A stretch of DNA of 64,000 bases from Saprospira sp. CCB-QB6 (GTDB taxonomy: Bacteria; Bacteroidota; Bacteroidia; Chitinophagales; Saprospiraceae), in contig NZ_CP116808.1 in NCBI RefSeq assembly GCF_028464065.1, positions 806,001 to 870,000 on the forward strand. The letters are read 5' to 3'. Made by a program: the position numbers and the translations under genes. This document shows positions 34,415 through 42,447 of this stretch, in pieces. How positions within the stretch are numbered: position 1 is the stretch's first letter; the number at the start of each line of letters is the position of its first letter. The notes beneath the pieces are model-generated. The model saw only the letters and a program-made list of their open reading frames with translations. It had not been told where the DNA came from and made no database searches.

Positions 34415-35278
34415 TTACTTTTTTTTCTTTTTGCTAAAGATGCTCCCCATAGCAACGCCGCCCACAGAAAACAGAGTGCGATCGGTCAAGCCTTCTAGCT
34501 CGGCCCCTTCGCCCAGTTTGTAGTAGCGACGAATGTCAAAAGTGAGCATAAAGTCATTGAGGGGCACTTCAATTTTGAGGCCTGCAGCAGCAAAAGCTCT
34601 AGCGCTAGCCTGCATATTATCGAGCTGAATGGCGGTAGGATCTTTGAGAAAAGCTTCTTCAAAAGCCATATTTTGGTCCAAGATAAAGAGCAAGTCGAGT
34701 TGCGGGTTAGCGGTAATGCCAAAAGTACCGCCCATAATTTTGCGTAAAATGCCAAATTTACCGCCCATATTGAGGCTCAGGCTCGTAAAGCCCGTTTGGT
34801 TGCTGACCGACTCTTCAATTTGATAGGGTACGACAATCACATCAATAAAAGCCTGAGCAAAACGCTTAGAATTCCCTTCTAAAAGACCCTTTTTTTCCTT
34901 TTCGCTCAAAACGGTATAGCGAGCGCCAAACTGCAGGCGAAAATCATTATCCTGAAAGGCCAATTTTCTAAAATCCAGTGAATCTCGGCCCTCCAAAAGG
35001 GTATTGATAAAAGGGTGCACCTTAAAATTAAGGGCCAAAGTATTGATCTTCTTGCGACCATCGGCCACTTTTTCCTTCAAATTATAATTGGCATCCAAGG
35101 CCAAAACTCCAGAGGCGGCCCCAGAGGCTTTAAACAAGCCGTAGAGGTTCCCCCCACCTGCTCCAGAAAACTGAAAAATGTTTTCTGTAGGATTAAACAG
35201 CATATCGACAGGCGTAGGATGCTGAGCGAAAACTTGACCTGAAAGCAGCAGGCCAATGGCAAAAAGTAGATTTTTCAT
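34415..35278 (-). CDS. Exported protein of unknown function, possible outer-membrane barrel
   Basis: 287 aa from the ATG at 35278, which begins a clean signal peptide (MKNLLFAIGLLLSGQVFAQ); an upstream in-frame extension of ten residues adds nothing. The mature part alternates short amphipathic strands (NTLALNFKVHP, FRLQFGARYTVL, AFIDVIVVPYQ, LSLNMGGKFGIL, GLKIEVPLNDFMLTFDIRRYYKL), as in beta-barrel or periplasmic beta proteins. It ends in a poly-Lys tail (SKKKKK), which is odd for a barrel, whose last residue is usually aromatic. It follows the M23-domain gene by 36 nt in the same direction, so an operon is likely. I do not recognise the family. Confidence 0.7.
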   Translation of the reverse strand: MKNLLFAIGLLLSGQVFAQHPTPVDMLFNPTENIFQFSGAGGGNLYGLFKASGAASGVLALDANYNLKEKVADGRKKINTLALNFKVHPFINTLLEGRDSLDFRKLAFQDNDFRLQFGARYTVLSEKEKKGLLEGNSKRFAQAFIDVIVVPYQIEESVSNQTGFTSLSLNMGGKFGILRKIMGGTFGITANPQLDLLFILDQNMAFEEAFLKDPTAIQLDNMQASARAFAAAGLKIEVPLNDFMLTFDIRRYYKLGEGAELEGLTDRTLFSVGGVAMGSIFSKKKKK

Positions 35279-35314
35279 AGGTATAGGTGAGTTAAATAGA
35301 GAAAACAACTTAAA

Positions 35315-36016
35315 CTACAAGAGTGGGCTGTTCAAAATCAAGTTGGGGTCAGGGCTATTCCGCTTCATTTCAGCTAATTGACGAGCCGAGCAAACCCCAG
35401 GATAATCGCCAGAATGTCCCTGCAAATCTATAATAATTTGAAAATGCAAATGCGGCAACCAACCTCCATTTTCGCGCAAACTACCCAATTTACCGATTTC
35501 TGCCCCATCTCTTAAGCGTTGGCCTGGCTGTAGCTCCTCAATAGAAGCCTTAGACAGATGGCCATACAAAGTATAAAATTTGGGACAATTAAAAGGTTGG
35601 TGCTCTAAAATAATCACTCCTCCATAATTCCCTTCCTCTTCCAGATAGCCCTTGCTGTGTACCTTGGCCGCTAGAGGTGTGCGCACCCGCGTCCCCACGC
35701 GCATCCAAATATCTATGCCCAAATGTATGCAGCGTTCATCCAAAGGATCTGCCTCTGGATTAAACAAGCCCTTATCTCGATACAAATTTCGGCGCTCCAA
35801 ATAGCCTCCAATCGCCATAAAACTACTGGTAACATCTAAGCGCTCTTGAATATAATTTTGCAAGTCTTTTTGGGTCTTAATCTCGGCCATTCTCGGATTA
35901 TTTTCCGATAAATCCACGGCCACAGCATACTCTCGATTGGGCGAAAAAGTCACAACATTGCCAAACATGCCCTTCTTTGGGCCTACCCAAGCCAAAAAAT
36001 CATCTACTCTTGCCAT
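35315..36016 (-). CDS. Stand-alone M23-fold peptidase-like protein without signal peptide
   Basis: 233 aa. The C-terminal half is an M23 (LytM/lysostaphin) fold with 'CIHLGIDIWMRVGTRVRTPLAAKVHS' carrying the HxGxD zinc motif, 'FYTLYGHLS' and 'LPHLHFQIIIDL'. The residues after it (GDYPGVCSARQLAEMKRNSPDPNLIL) match the end of the M23 module found in the middle of phosphotransferase-M23-aminotransferase fusion proteins. No signal peptide or membrane helix is seen, so a wall-hydrolase role is doubtful and a cytoplasmic role is likely. The N-terminal 100 residues are not recognisable. It precedes the exported-protein gene at 34415. Confidence 0.8.
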   Translation of the reverse strand: MARVDDFLAWVGPKKGMFGNVVTFSPNREYAVAVDLSENNPRMAEIKTQKDLQNYIQERLDVTSSFMAIGGYLERRNLYRDKGLFNPEADPLDERCIHLGIDIWMRVGTRVRTPLAAKVHSKGYLEEEGNYGGVIILEHQPFNCPKFYTLYGHLSKASIEELQPGQRLRDGAEIGKLGSLRENGGWLPHLHFQIIIDLQGHSGDYPGVCSARQLAEMKRNSPDPNLILNSPLL

Positions 36017-36100
36017 AGGTCTCTATTTAACTGGTTATTAGATATAAATTTGCGTTTAAAAATAAGTTATTACTTTTAAATAAACAAATCATTTTTATTT

Positions 36101-36190
36101 GGGTCCTCCGCCTCGCTGCGGTCGTTGAACTGCGGCCTAAAGGCCTTGTTCTGGTCTGGCCTAACGGCCACTGCTACAGATCGCTAGGCC
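36101..36190 (+). repeat. Family A element, truncated copy A11 lacking the core
   Basis: Keeps the GGGtCCTCCGCCTCGCTGCGG edge, GGCCtaaaGGCC, GGTCTGGCCtaacGGCC and GATCGCTAGGCC, but the GCTCGCTATTCGCTCGGCCC core is missing and replaced by TCGTTGAACTGC. It is likely a decaying copy. The remainder of the 330-bp gap up to 36346 is AT-rich and carries the parC promoter. Confidence 0.7.
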
Positions 36191-36314
36191 TGTTCTAGCT
36201 CCAATAAAAGGCTTTCTCTAAAAGAAAGGCAACAAAAGTTTGCAACTAAAAACAAAAAGTTGTAAAATAAGCGCAAGGATGGGCTAAAACTTCGCAAAAA
36301 CCAAACATTAAGCG

Positions 36315-36322
36315 TATATTTG
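36315..36322 (+). promoter_or_regulatory. Candidate -7 element for parC
   Basis: TATATTTG matches TAnnTTTG exactly, 24 nt before the ATG at 36347. A TTCG at 36291 gives a 20-nt spacer. Confidence 0.6.
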
Positions 36323-36346
36323 GCCCCTATTGGAAAATAAAACAAT

Positions 36347-38884
36347 ATGTCAGAAGAAATAGAAAAGGACGTACAGGAGCAAAAGCCACAGCGGAACCAA
36401 TTGGGCGAGATGTACAAAGATTATTTTTTGGACTACGCCTCTTATGTAATCTTAGAGCGGGCCGTACCCGCTGTAGAAGATGGCTTTAAACCCGTTCAGA
36501 GACGGATTTTACATGCTATGCACAGCATGGATGATGGTCGCTTTCATAAGGTGGCTAATATTATTGGCCAAACCATGCAGTATCACCCACATGGGGATGC
36601 TGCTATTGGTGATGCCTTGGTCAATTTGGGCCAAAAGGACCTCTTGATTGATTGTCAGGGAAACTGGGGAGATAACCGTACAGGAGACCGAGCAGCCGCC
36701 CCACGTTATATTGAGGCCCGCTTGTCTAAATTTGCCAAAACGGTTGTTTTTAATCCTAAAACGACCAATTATCAACTGGCTTATGATGGACGAAAAAAAG
36801 AGCCCATCCATTTGCCTGTTAAATTTCCCCTTTTGTTGGCCCAGGGCGTAGAAGGTATTGCCGTTGGTTTGTCTACCAAGATTCTCCCTCACAACTTTGT
36901 CGAGCTAATTAAGGGCTCAATCGCCATTTTGAGAGGGAAAAAGACCCAACTCCTACCCGATTTCCCCACAGGCGGAATGATGGACGCCTCTAACTATAAT
37001 GGTGGAAAAAGAGGAGGGAAAATCCGTTTGCGGGCAGAAATAGAAATTGTAGACCGTAAGACCTTGGCTATTCGCCAGATTCCTTATGGTTGCACGACCT
37101 CTAGCTTGATCGATAGTATTATCAAGGCCAATAGCAAGCAGAAAATCAAGATCAAAAAGGTGGTGGATAACACGGCCAAAGATGTAGAGATTTTGATCGA
37201 GCTGCCTAGTAATAGCTCGCCTGAAATTACAATGGACGCCCTTTATGCCTTTACGGATTGTGAGCTTTCTATTTCGCCTAATGCCTGTGTCATCCAAGGT
37301 GATAAACCCATTTTTGTTACGGTCGATAAACTTTTGGAAATTGCCACTCAGCAAACCAAAGACCTTTTAGAATGGGAGCTTAAAATTCGGGAGCAAGAAC
37401 TGCTAGATAAATGGCATTTGGCCTCTTTAGAAAAGATTTTCATCGAAAATCGCATCTATCAATTGATTGAGGATTGCGAAAGTTGGGAGGAGGTTCTAGA
37501 GACGATAGATAAGGCTATGCAGCCTTTTGTCAAACAGCTTTGGCGACCAATAACCCAAGAGGATATCATCCGCTTGACCGAAATTAAAATTAAGCGGATC
37601 TCTAAATATAATAAGTTCCAAGCCGATGAATACCTCAAAAAATTAGAGGATGAGCTGGCTGATGTTCGCCATGATTTGGCCAACTTGGTGGATTATGCTA
37701 TTGAGTATTACAAAGGCCTGCTTAAAGACTTTGGCAAAGACAAAGAACGCAAAACAAAAATTACCACCTTTGATAATATTGATGCCGTAGAAGTGGTCGT
37801 CAATAATGCCAAGCTCTATATCAACCGCAAAGAAGGTTTTATGGGCTATGGCCTCAAAAAAGATGAGTTTATTGAAGAATGCTCAGATTTGGATGATGTT
37901 ATCGTTTTTCATAAGGATGGTAGCTATACCGTAACCAAAATTGCAGAGAAGGTCTTTATTGGTAAAAACCCCTTACATGTGGCTATTTGGCGTAAAGGCG
38001 ATGAACGCATGATTTATAATGTGGTTTATGCTGATTTGGACAAAGGAGCCAATTACGTCAAACGCTTTGCCGTAACAGCCATTACCAGAGATCGCCAATA
38101 TCCTATTGCCAACCAAGTGGAAAAGGCCAAAATCTTACACTTTTCGGCTAATCCCAATGGAGAAGCCGAACTCTTGCATATTCAACTCAGCCAGGCTTGT
38201 AAGGCCAAGAAAAAAGATTTCGAATACGATTTTGCTGATTTGGCGGTTAAGGGGCGTTCAGCTAGAGGGAATCTCTTGAGCAAATACCCTATTCGCAAGA
38301 TTCAGGTAAAACGTCAGGGAGAATCTACTTTGGGTGCACTGCAAATTTGGTTTGAGCCAGAAACTGGCCGTCTCAATAGCTCTGGTTATGGGCAACTATT
38401 GGGTGATTTTGAAGAAGAAGACCGTATCTTGGCCCTTTATCAAGATGGTAGTTATGAGATGACTAACTATGAATTGAGCAATCGCTTTGAAGCCGAAGAA
38501 CTACTGTTGGTTCAAAAATGGGATGCCGAGCAGCCCATCACGGCCCTTTACTTTGATGGCGAACGCAAAACGACCTTTGTTAAGCGCTTCCTCATTGAAA
38601 CCACAACCCTTAATAGCCGCTTTGAGTATTTGCCGAATGATCATCGCTCGACCAAATTACTTTGGGCTAGCACACATCCAGCTCCAGAAGTTAGCTTTGA
38701 ACAAAGAGAGGGACGTAACTATAGCGCCAACAAAGCAAAATTAGCCGAAATTGCAGATGTGACAGGTTGGAAAGCCTTAGGTAGTAAACTACATGATGAC
38801 AAAATTCGCAATCTAAAAGATCTGAGTCCAGCAATCACCGCTGCTAACGAAGAAAAAGACGATAACCAAAAAGCCTTATTCTAA
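36347..38884 (+). CDS. parC: DNA topoisomerase IV subunit A (GyrA/ParC family)
   Basis: Type IIA topoisomerase subunit that cuts and rejoins both DNA strands during decatenation. The N-terminal breakage-reunion domain shows 'YASYVILERAVPAVEDGFKPVQRRILHAM', 'YHPHGDAAIGDALV' and the catalytic tyrosine (about Tyr121) in 'AAAPRYIEARLS'. A coiled coil ('EYLKKLEDELADVRHDLANLVDYAIEYYK') closes the core at about 490. The C-terminal part is a degenerate beta-pinwheel without a GyrA box, so ParC rather than GyrA is preferred. At 845 aa it is typical for Bacteroidota ParC. No parE lies nearby in the window. Its own promoter and terminator make it monocistronic. Confidence 0.9.
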   Translation: MSEEIEKDVQEQKPQRNQLGEMYKDYFLDYASYVILERAVPAVEDGFKPVQRRILHAMHSMDDGRFHKVANIIGQTMQYHPHGDAAIGDALVNLGQKDLLIDCQGNWGDNRTGDRAAAPRYIEARLSKFAKTVVFNPKTTNYQLAYDGRKKEPIHLPVKFPLLLAQGVEGIAVGLSTKILPHNFVELIKGSIAILRGKKTQLLPDFPTGGMMDASNYNGGKRGGKIRLRAEIEIVDRKTLAIRQIPYGCTTSSLIDSIIKANSKQKIKIKKVVDNTAKDVEILIELPSNSSPEITMDALYAFTDCELSISPNACVIQGDKPIFVTVDKLLEIATQQTKDLLEWELKIREQELLDKWHLASLEKIFIENRIYQLIEDCESWEEVLETIDKAMQPFVKQLWRPITQEDIIRLTEIKIKRISKYNKFQADEYLKKLEDELADVRHDLANLVDYAIEYYKGLLKDFGKDKERKTKITTFDNIDAVEVVVNNAKLYINRKEGFMGYGLKKDEFIEECSDLDDVIVFHKDGSYTVTKIAEKVFIGKNPLHVAIWRKGDERMIYNVVYADLDKGANYVKRFAVTAITRDRQYPIANQVEKAKILHFSANPNGEAELLHIQLSQACKAKKKDFEYDFADLAVKGRSARGNLLSKYPIRKIQVKRQGESTLGALQIWFEPETGRLNSSGYGQLLGDFEEEDRILALYQDGSYEMTNYELSNRFEAEELLLVQKWDAEQPITALYFDGERKTTFVKRFLIETTTLNSRFEYLPNDHRSTKLLWASTHPAPEVSFEQREGRNYSANKAKLAEIADVTGWKALGSKLHDDKIRNLKDLSPAITAANEEKDDNQKALF

Positions 38885-38907
38885 ATAAAGCTATGGTCCA
38901 AAGCTAG

Positions 38908-38940
38908 AAAAGCCCCAAGCGAATCGCTTGGGGCTTTTTT
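38908..38940 (+). terminator. Intrinsic terminator after parC
   Basis: AAAGCCCCAAGCGA pairs with TCGCTTGGGGCTTT and is followed by six T. Confidence 0.9.
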
Positions 38941-38947
38941 GCGTTTA

Positions 38948-39086
38948 GCAGGCGGCGAAGCCGCCGCAGGCTGAGGGATGGAAAAGGGTGGCCCGAAGGG
39001 CCAGACCCAGCCAGCTTGCTGGCGCAGGGCCGAGCGACCTGCGAGCCCTGACACAGCCCGACCCGCCCAAAGGGCGGGGCAGCCCC
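38948..39086 (-). repeat. Family A element, copy A12
   Basis: Reverse copy with GGCGGCgaaGCCGCC, GGCTGAGGGATGG, the variable hairpin GCCAGCaaGCTGGC, a shortened core (GCTCGCAGGTCGCTCGGCCC), GGGCTGTGTCAGG and GGGGCTGCCCC. The edge lies 8 nt after the stop of the minus-strand gene at 39095. Confidence 0.85.
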
Positions 39087-39094
39087 ACCTAAGA

Positions 39095-40654
39095 CTAATT
39101 CATTGGACTAGCACTACTAATTTGTAGATCTCTTAGGCGCTCCAACAAAAGCGTCCAAAGATGGCTATAATCAATCACCTCAAACTCATCAATCATACCT
39201 CTATAACGGAAAGGTTCCTCGGCCAAACGGTCTAAATATTTCTGATAAATACCAATTTGGGCAAAGTCAAAATTAGCCTTAGATAGTTGATAAAGCAGGC
39301 GAATAAACTGTATGGTTCGGTAGTGTTCTTCGCGGCGCAGACGGCGATTAGCAATTTCTTTTAGGTACTCGGCCTTGGCCGCAGCGGCCTCAAGGTCCAA
39401 CATTTCCAGATGGAAGAGTAACTGAGCAATTAGGTGACTTACTTTGAGCATGCGCTCTGACTTGCTAAACGCTAAGGGGTCGCTCAAAAACTTGTGTAGG
39501 CGGAAACGCTTACGGCGTTTAGCTCGGCTATTTTTAGGCTCAATGTCTTTAAGCACAGGATAAAACTGGTGCAAGTAGCTCAAATAAATTTCAAAAGCAT
39601 TCCATTTTTCCTGTTCCTCTCTTTCCAAACGGTCAAAACGGGGATCTCCAACCACTTCGTAGAAAATCTGCTGGGATTGCTCATAGTGTTCGCCATGTAG
39701 CGTCAGTAAAAAGAAAAACTCCATCAGTTGAAACCAGCTATCGGTCTCTTGCAAAGCCATAGCCTGCTTATACAATCCAGGAGCCATACTAGGCGTATAT
39801 TGGCCCGTATGCAAAAGTGCCGACAACTTTTTAATCGTGATTTCGGCAAACTTATCATCTCGGTAGAACTCTGGATGTTCTGCAACATAATGTTCACTAT
39901 CCTGGCAAACGCCCATCATCTGCTCATAATTTTGCAGCATTTCATAACGATAAGCCCAAACCATATAGCGATGATAATGCACAATAGGCGATTGATATAA
40001 TTCGGCTAAGCCCTCTAGCGCCTGACAGTATACATTGATTCGGCTAGCCAAGTCTTGGTTCTTAGAGTGTGGCTTATAATAATTGATCACCACGCGTTGA
40101 TACAATTCCTCTGAGCGAATCTCAGCATCTAATACATTTTGGTATTCTTTGCACAATTGATCATAGTCTTCATATAACCGCTCATTTTCTTCCCGCAAAG
40201 CATAATGCTCGCGTAGAATACGCGCACAGTTTACAATTACATCAGCAAACTGAAACTTCTGTGCTGTGGTCATCAGCTGACGAGCCAAATAAGCCGCAGT
40301 GTCATAAGCTTTGTTAGATAAGAGAATCTTGATCAGTGTCCAATCTTTATTAGACGAAAAATAAGCCCGATTATAATCTGAAGTAGAGGGCAAATTAACA
40401 TCTAAAAAGAATAAGGTGTTGAGCAATCGTTTTTTAAATCTAGACTTTAGCTGCCGATATTTATCATCAGTTGAGGGGCTACCATATAAAAATTCGGCTG
40501 CTTCCTCATCTGTCTCAAATTTATCCTCAACAACAGCTTCATAAAAGTCATTAAATTTACTACTCTTCTGACTAAGAGAATAGTCATCAAAAATCTCTAT
40601 CTTCTTGACTTTCTTCTTGGTAACGATCTTCGCTATTTCTAATATATGTTTCAT
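39095..40654 (-). CDS. Large alpha-helical protein, function unknown
   Basis: 519 aa, no signal peptide or membrane segment, almost entirely predicted helix with many Tyr, Glu, Arg and Gln residues. Repeated helix-pair units with aromatic-alanine spacing (e.g. AYLARQLMTTAQKFQFADVIVNCARILREHYALREENERLYEDYDQL) suggest a TPR-like or alpha-solenoid scaffold. The N-terminal 30 residues are Lys-rich (VTKKKVKKIEIFDDY). I do not recognise a named family; proteins like this are known only as hypothetical in Bacteroidota. It appears monocistronic, with a terminator upstream of it belonging to the next gene and a repeat 8 nt after its stop. Confidence 0.75.
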   Translation of the reverse strand: MKHILEIAKIVTKKKVKKIEIFDDYSLSQKSSKFNDFYEAVVEDKFETDEEAAEFLYGSPSTDDKYRQLKSRFKKRLLNTLFFLDVNLPSTSDYNRAYFSSNKDWTLIKILLSNKAYDTAAYLARQLMTTAQKFQFADVIVNCARILREHYALREENERLYEDYDQLCKEYQNVLDAEIRSEELYQRVVINYYKPHSKNQDLASRINVYCQALEGLAELYQSPIVHYHRYMVWAYRYEMLQNYEQMMGVCQDSEHYVAEHPEFYRDDKFAEITIKKLSALLHTGQYTPSMAPGLYKQAMALQETDSWFQLMEFFFLLTLHGEHYEQSQQIFYEVVGDPRFDRLEREEQEKWNAFEIYLSYLHQFYPVLKDIEPKNSRAKRRKRFRLHKFLSDPLAFSKSERMLKVSHLIAQLLFHLEMLDLEAAAAKAEYLKEIANRRLRREEHYRTIQFIRLLYQLSKANFDFAQIGIYQKYLDRLAEEPFRYRGMIDEFEVIDYSHLWTLLLERLRDLQISSASPMN

Positions 40655-40730
40655 GTGTTACGGGGATTGATTTATTGTTAGCTTAATTGTTAGTGCCTAT
40701 GTCACATTTAACAAGTACAAAATAACAAAA

Positions 40731-40757
40731 AAAGGAGGCTTTACCAACCTCCTTTTT
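40731..40757 (-). terminator. Intrinsic terminator after the aldehyde dehydrogenase gene
   Basis: GGAGG and CCTCC (plus A/T pairs) form an 8-bp stem. Read on the minus strand it is followed by seven T. Confidence 0.75.
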
Positions 40758-40868
40758 CTTGATTAATTTATAAATTGACTAACTATTTAGATAAAATCCA
40801 CATTACACCCTCCACAATAAGCTAATTAACAATGATTTATATTTTAAGCTTTTTTTAAGCCTAACTAG

Positions 40869-42230
40869 TTATGAACGCAAAATAGACTTGATATTAACAA
40901 ATTCTTTTATTCCATTTGCAGCCAACTCACGTCCCAAACCAGACTGCTTAACTCCCCCAAAAGGGGTATGTGGAGCAGATCGCATCAATTGATTTATAGC
41001 TAAAGTGCCTACTTCTAATGAGGGGGCAAACATTAAGGCCCGCTCTTCATCAGCCCAAAGAGCAGCTCCTAAGCCATAAATACTATCATTGGCTAGCTCA
41101 ATAGCTTCTGCTGCATCTTCTACCTCAAAAAAGCTGAGAACTGGCCCAAATAACTCTTCGGAATAAGCTGGAGCCCCCTTTGGCGCTTGCCCCAAAATGA
41201 CTGGACTAAACAAGGCCCCCTCTCCTTTTCCGCCATCCAACAACAACTGAGCACCAGCCGCTAAACTATCTTTTTGCTGCTGGGCCAACTCCAAAGCCAA
41301 ATCTTCTCGCGCCATGCAACTGAGGTCCAAATTATCCGCAATAGGATCCCCCTGGCGCAATTGAGCAATCTCATACTTCAAAGCATCTAAGAAATCTGCC
41401 GCCAAAGACCGCTCTACAATAAAGCGCTTGGCCGCTATACAGGTCTGCCCATTGTTGCCAAATCTAGACTGTACACCCGCCTTGGCCGCCGCCTCCAAAT
41501 CAGCCCCTTCCAATACAATAAAAGGATCCGAGCCCCCTAATTCCAACACCATTTTCTTCATGCTGCCCCCAGCCAAGGCCCCGACAGCTAATCCCGCTCT
41601 TCGACTGCCCGTTAAGGATACCCCAGCCACCACTGGCCCCTTGATTAAGGCCGCCGTTTGCTCCAAATTGGCAAAACTGTTCTGAAATACCCCCTCCGGA
41701 AAACCAGCCTGCTCAAATAACCGAGCTATGGCCATGGCCGAACGAGGCACATTGGGCGCATGCTTGAGCAAACTGACATTGCCCGCCAATAAGGTCGGTA
41801 CCGAAAAACGTAAGACCTGCCAAAACGGAAAGTTCCAAGGCATGATCTGTAAAATCACTCCCAAAGGCTCATAACAAACCATATTACGACTCTCTGGCGC
41901 ATAATCTACCGCATGCGGCGCCAACATGCTCGGCCCAAATTCTACATAATACCGAATCAACCAAGCACATTTTTCTATCTCCGCCAATGCCTGACGCAAT
42001 GGCTTGCCCATCTCCTGACTAACCACTAAGGCCAATTCCTCTTTTTGCGCCAATAACTGCTGCTCCAAAGCCAAAAATAAAGCCTGACGCTCTGCCATAG
42101 CTACCCGCCGCCAATGCCGAAAAGCAAGCTCCGCTTTCTTCAACTGCTGCTCTAGCTCAGAGGCTTTCACAAAATCATATTCTCCATACAACTCTCCTGT
42201 ATATGGATTTCTAGATCTAAACTGATTCAT
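40869..42230 (-). CDS. NAD(P)-dependent aldehyde dehydrogenase (succinate-semialdehyde type)
   Basis: 453 aa from the ATG at 42230; a 42-residue upstream extension is translated family A repeat and is rejected. It oxidises an aldehyde to the acid. The cofactor fold motif 'MPWNFPFWQVLRF' (residues 128-140) and 'SLTGSRRAG', the general base Glu in 'LELGGSDPFIV' and the catalytic Cys in 'NNGQTCIAAKRF' are all present, as is 'EELFGPVLSFFEV'. The short N terminus (NPYTGELYGEYDF) and total length fit the GabD-like succinate-semialdehyde dehydrogenases of about 455 aa. Substrate cannot be fixed from sequence alone. Confidence 0.9.
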   Translation of the reverse strand: MNQFRSRNPYTGELYGEYDFVKASELEQQLKKAELAFRHWRRVAMAERQALFLALEQQLLAQKEELALVVSQEMGKPLRQALAEIEKCAWLIRYYVEFGPSMLAPHAVDYAPESRNMVCYEPLGVILQIMPWNFPFWQVLRFSVPTLLAGNVSLLKHAPNVPRSAMAIARLFEQAGFPEGVFQNSFANLEQTAALIKGPVVAGVSLTGSRRAGLAVGALAGGSMKKMVLELGGSDPFIVLEGADLEAAAKAGVQSRFGNNGQTCIAAKRFIVERSLAADFLDALKYEIAQLRQGDPIADNLDLSCMAREDLALELAQQQKDSLAAGAQLLLDGGKGEGALFSPVILGQAPKGAPAYSEELFGPVLSFFEVEDAAEAIELANDSIYGLGAALWADEERALMFAPSLEVGTLAINQLMRSAPHTPFGGVKQSGLGRELAANGIKEFVNIKSILRS

Positions 42231-42245
42231 TCTTTTCTGTTTTTT

Positions 42246-42404
42246 GGGGGCTGCCCCGCCCTGCGGGCGGGTCGGGCTGTTTCGCAGCTCGCTATTCGCT
42301 CGGCCCTGCGCCGCCAAAGGCGGCTGGGTCTGGCCCTTCGGGCCACTGCTGTCCATCCCTCAGCCGGTCGCTGCGCTCCCCTGCGGCGGCCAAGCCGCCT
42401 GTTC
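42246..42404 (+). repeat. Family A element, copy A13
   Basis: Forward copy starting 15 nt upstream of the aldehyde dehydrogenase ATG (antisense to it). GGGGCTGCCCC, GCCCtgcGGGC, GGGCTGTTTCGCAG, the full core, the variable hairpin GCCGCCaaaGGCGGC, GGCCcttcGGGCC, CATCCCTCAGCC and a final GGCGGCcaaGCCGCC. Confidence 0.9.
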
Positions 42405-42410
42405 CACTAA

Positions 42411-42441
42411 AAAATAAAGGCCTTCCAAATTGGAAGGCCTT
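42411..42441 (-). terminator. Intrinsic terminator after the HscA-like gene
   Basis: AAGGCCTTCCA pairs with TGGAAGGCCTT; on the minus strand a T-rich tail follows. Confidence 0.85.
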
Positions 42442-42447
42442 CGCTAT

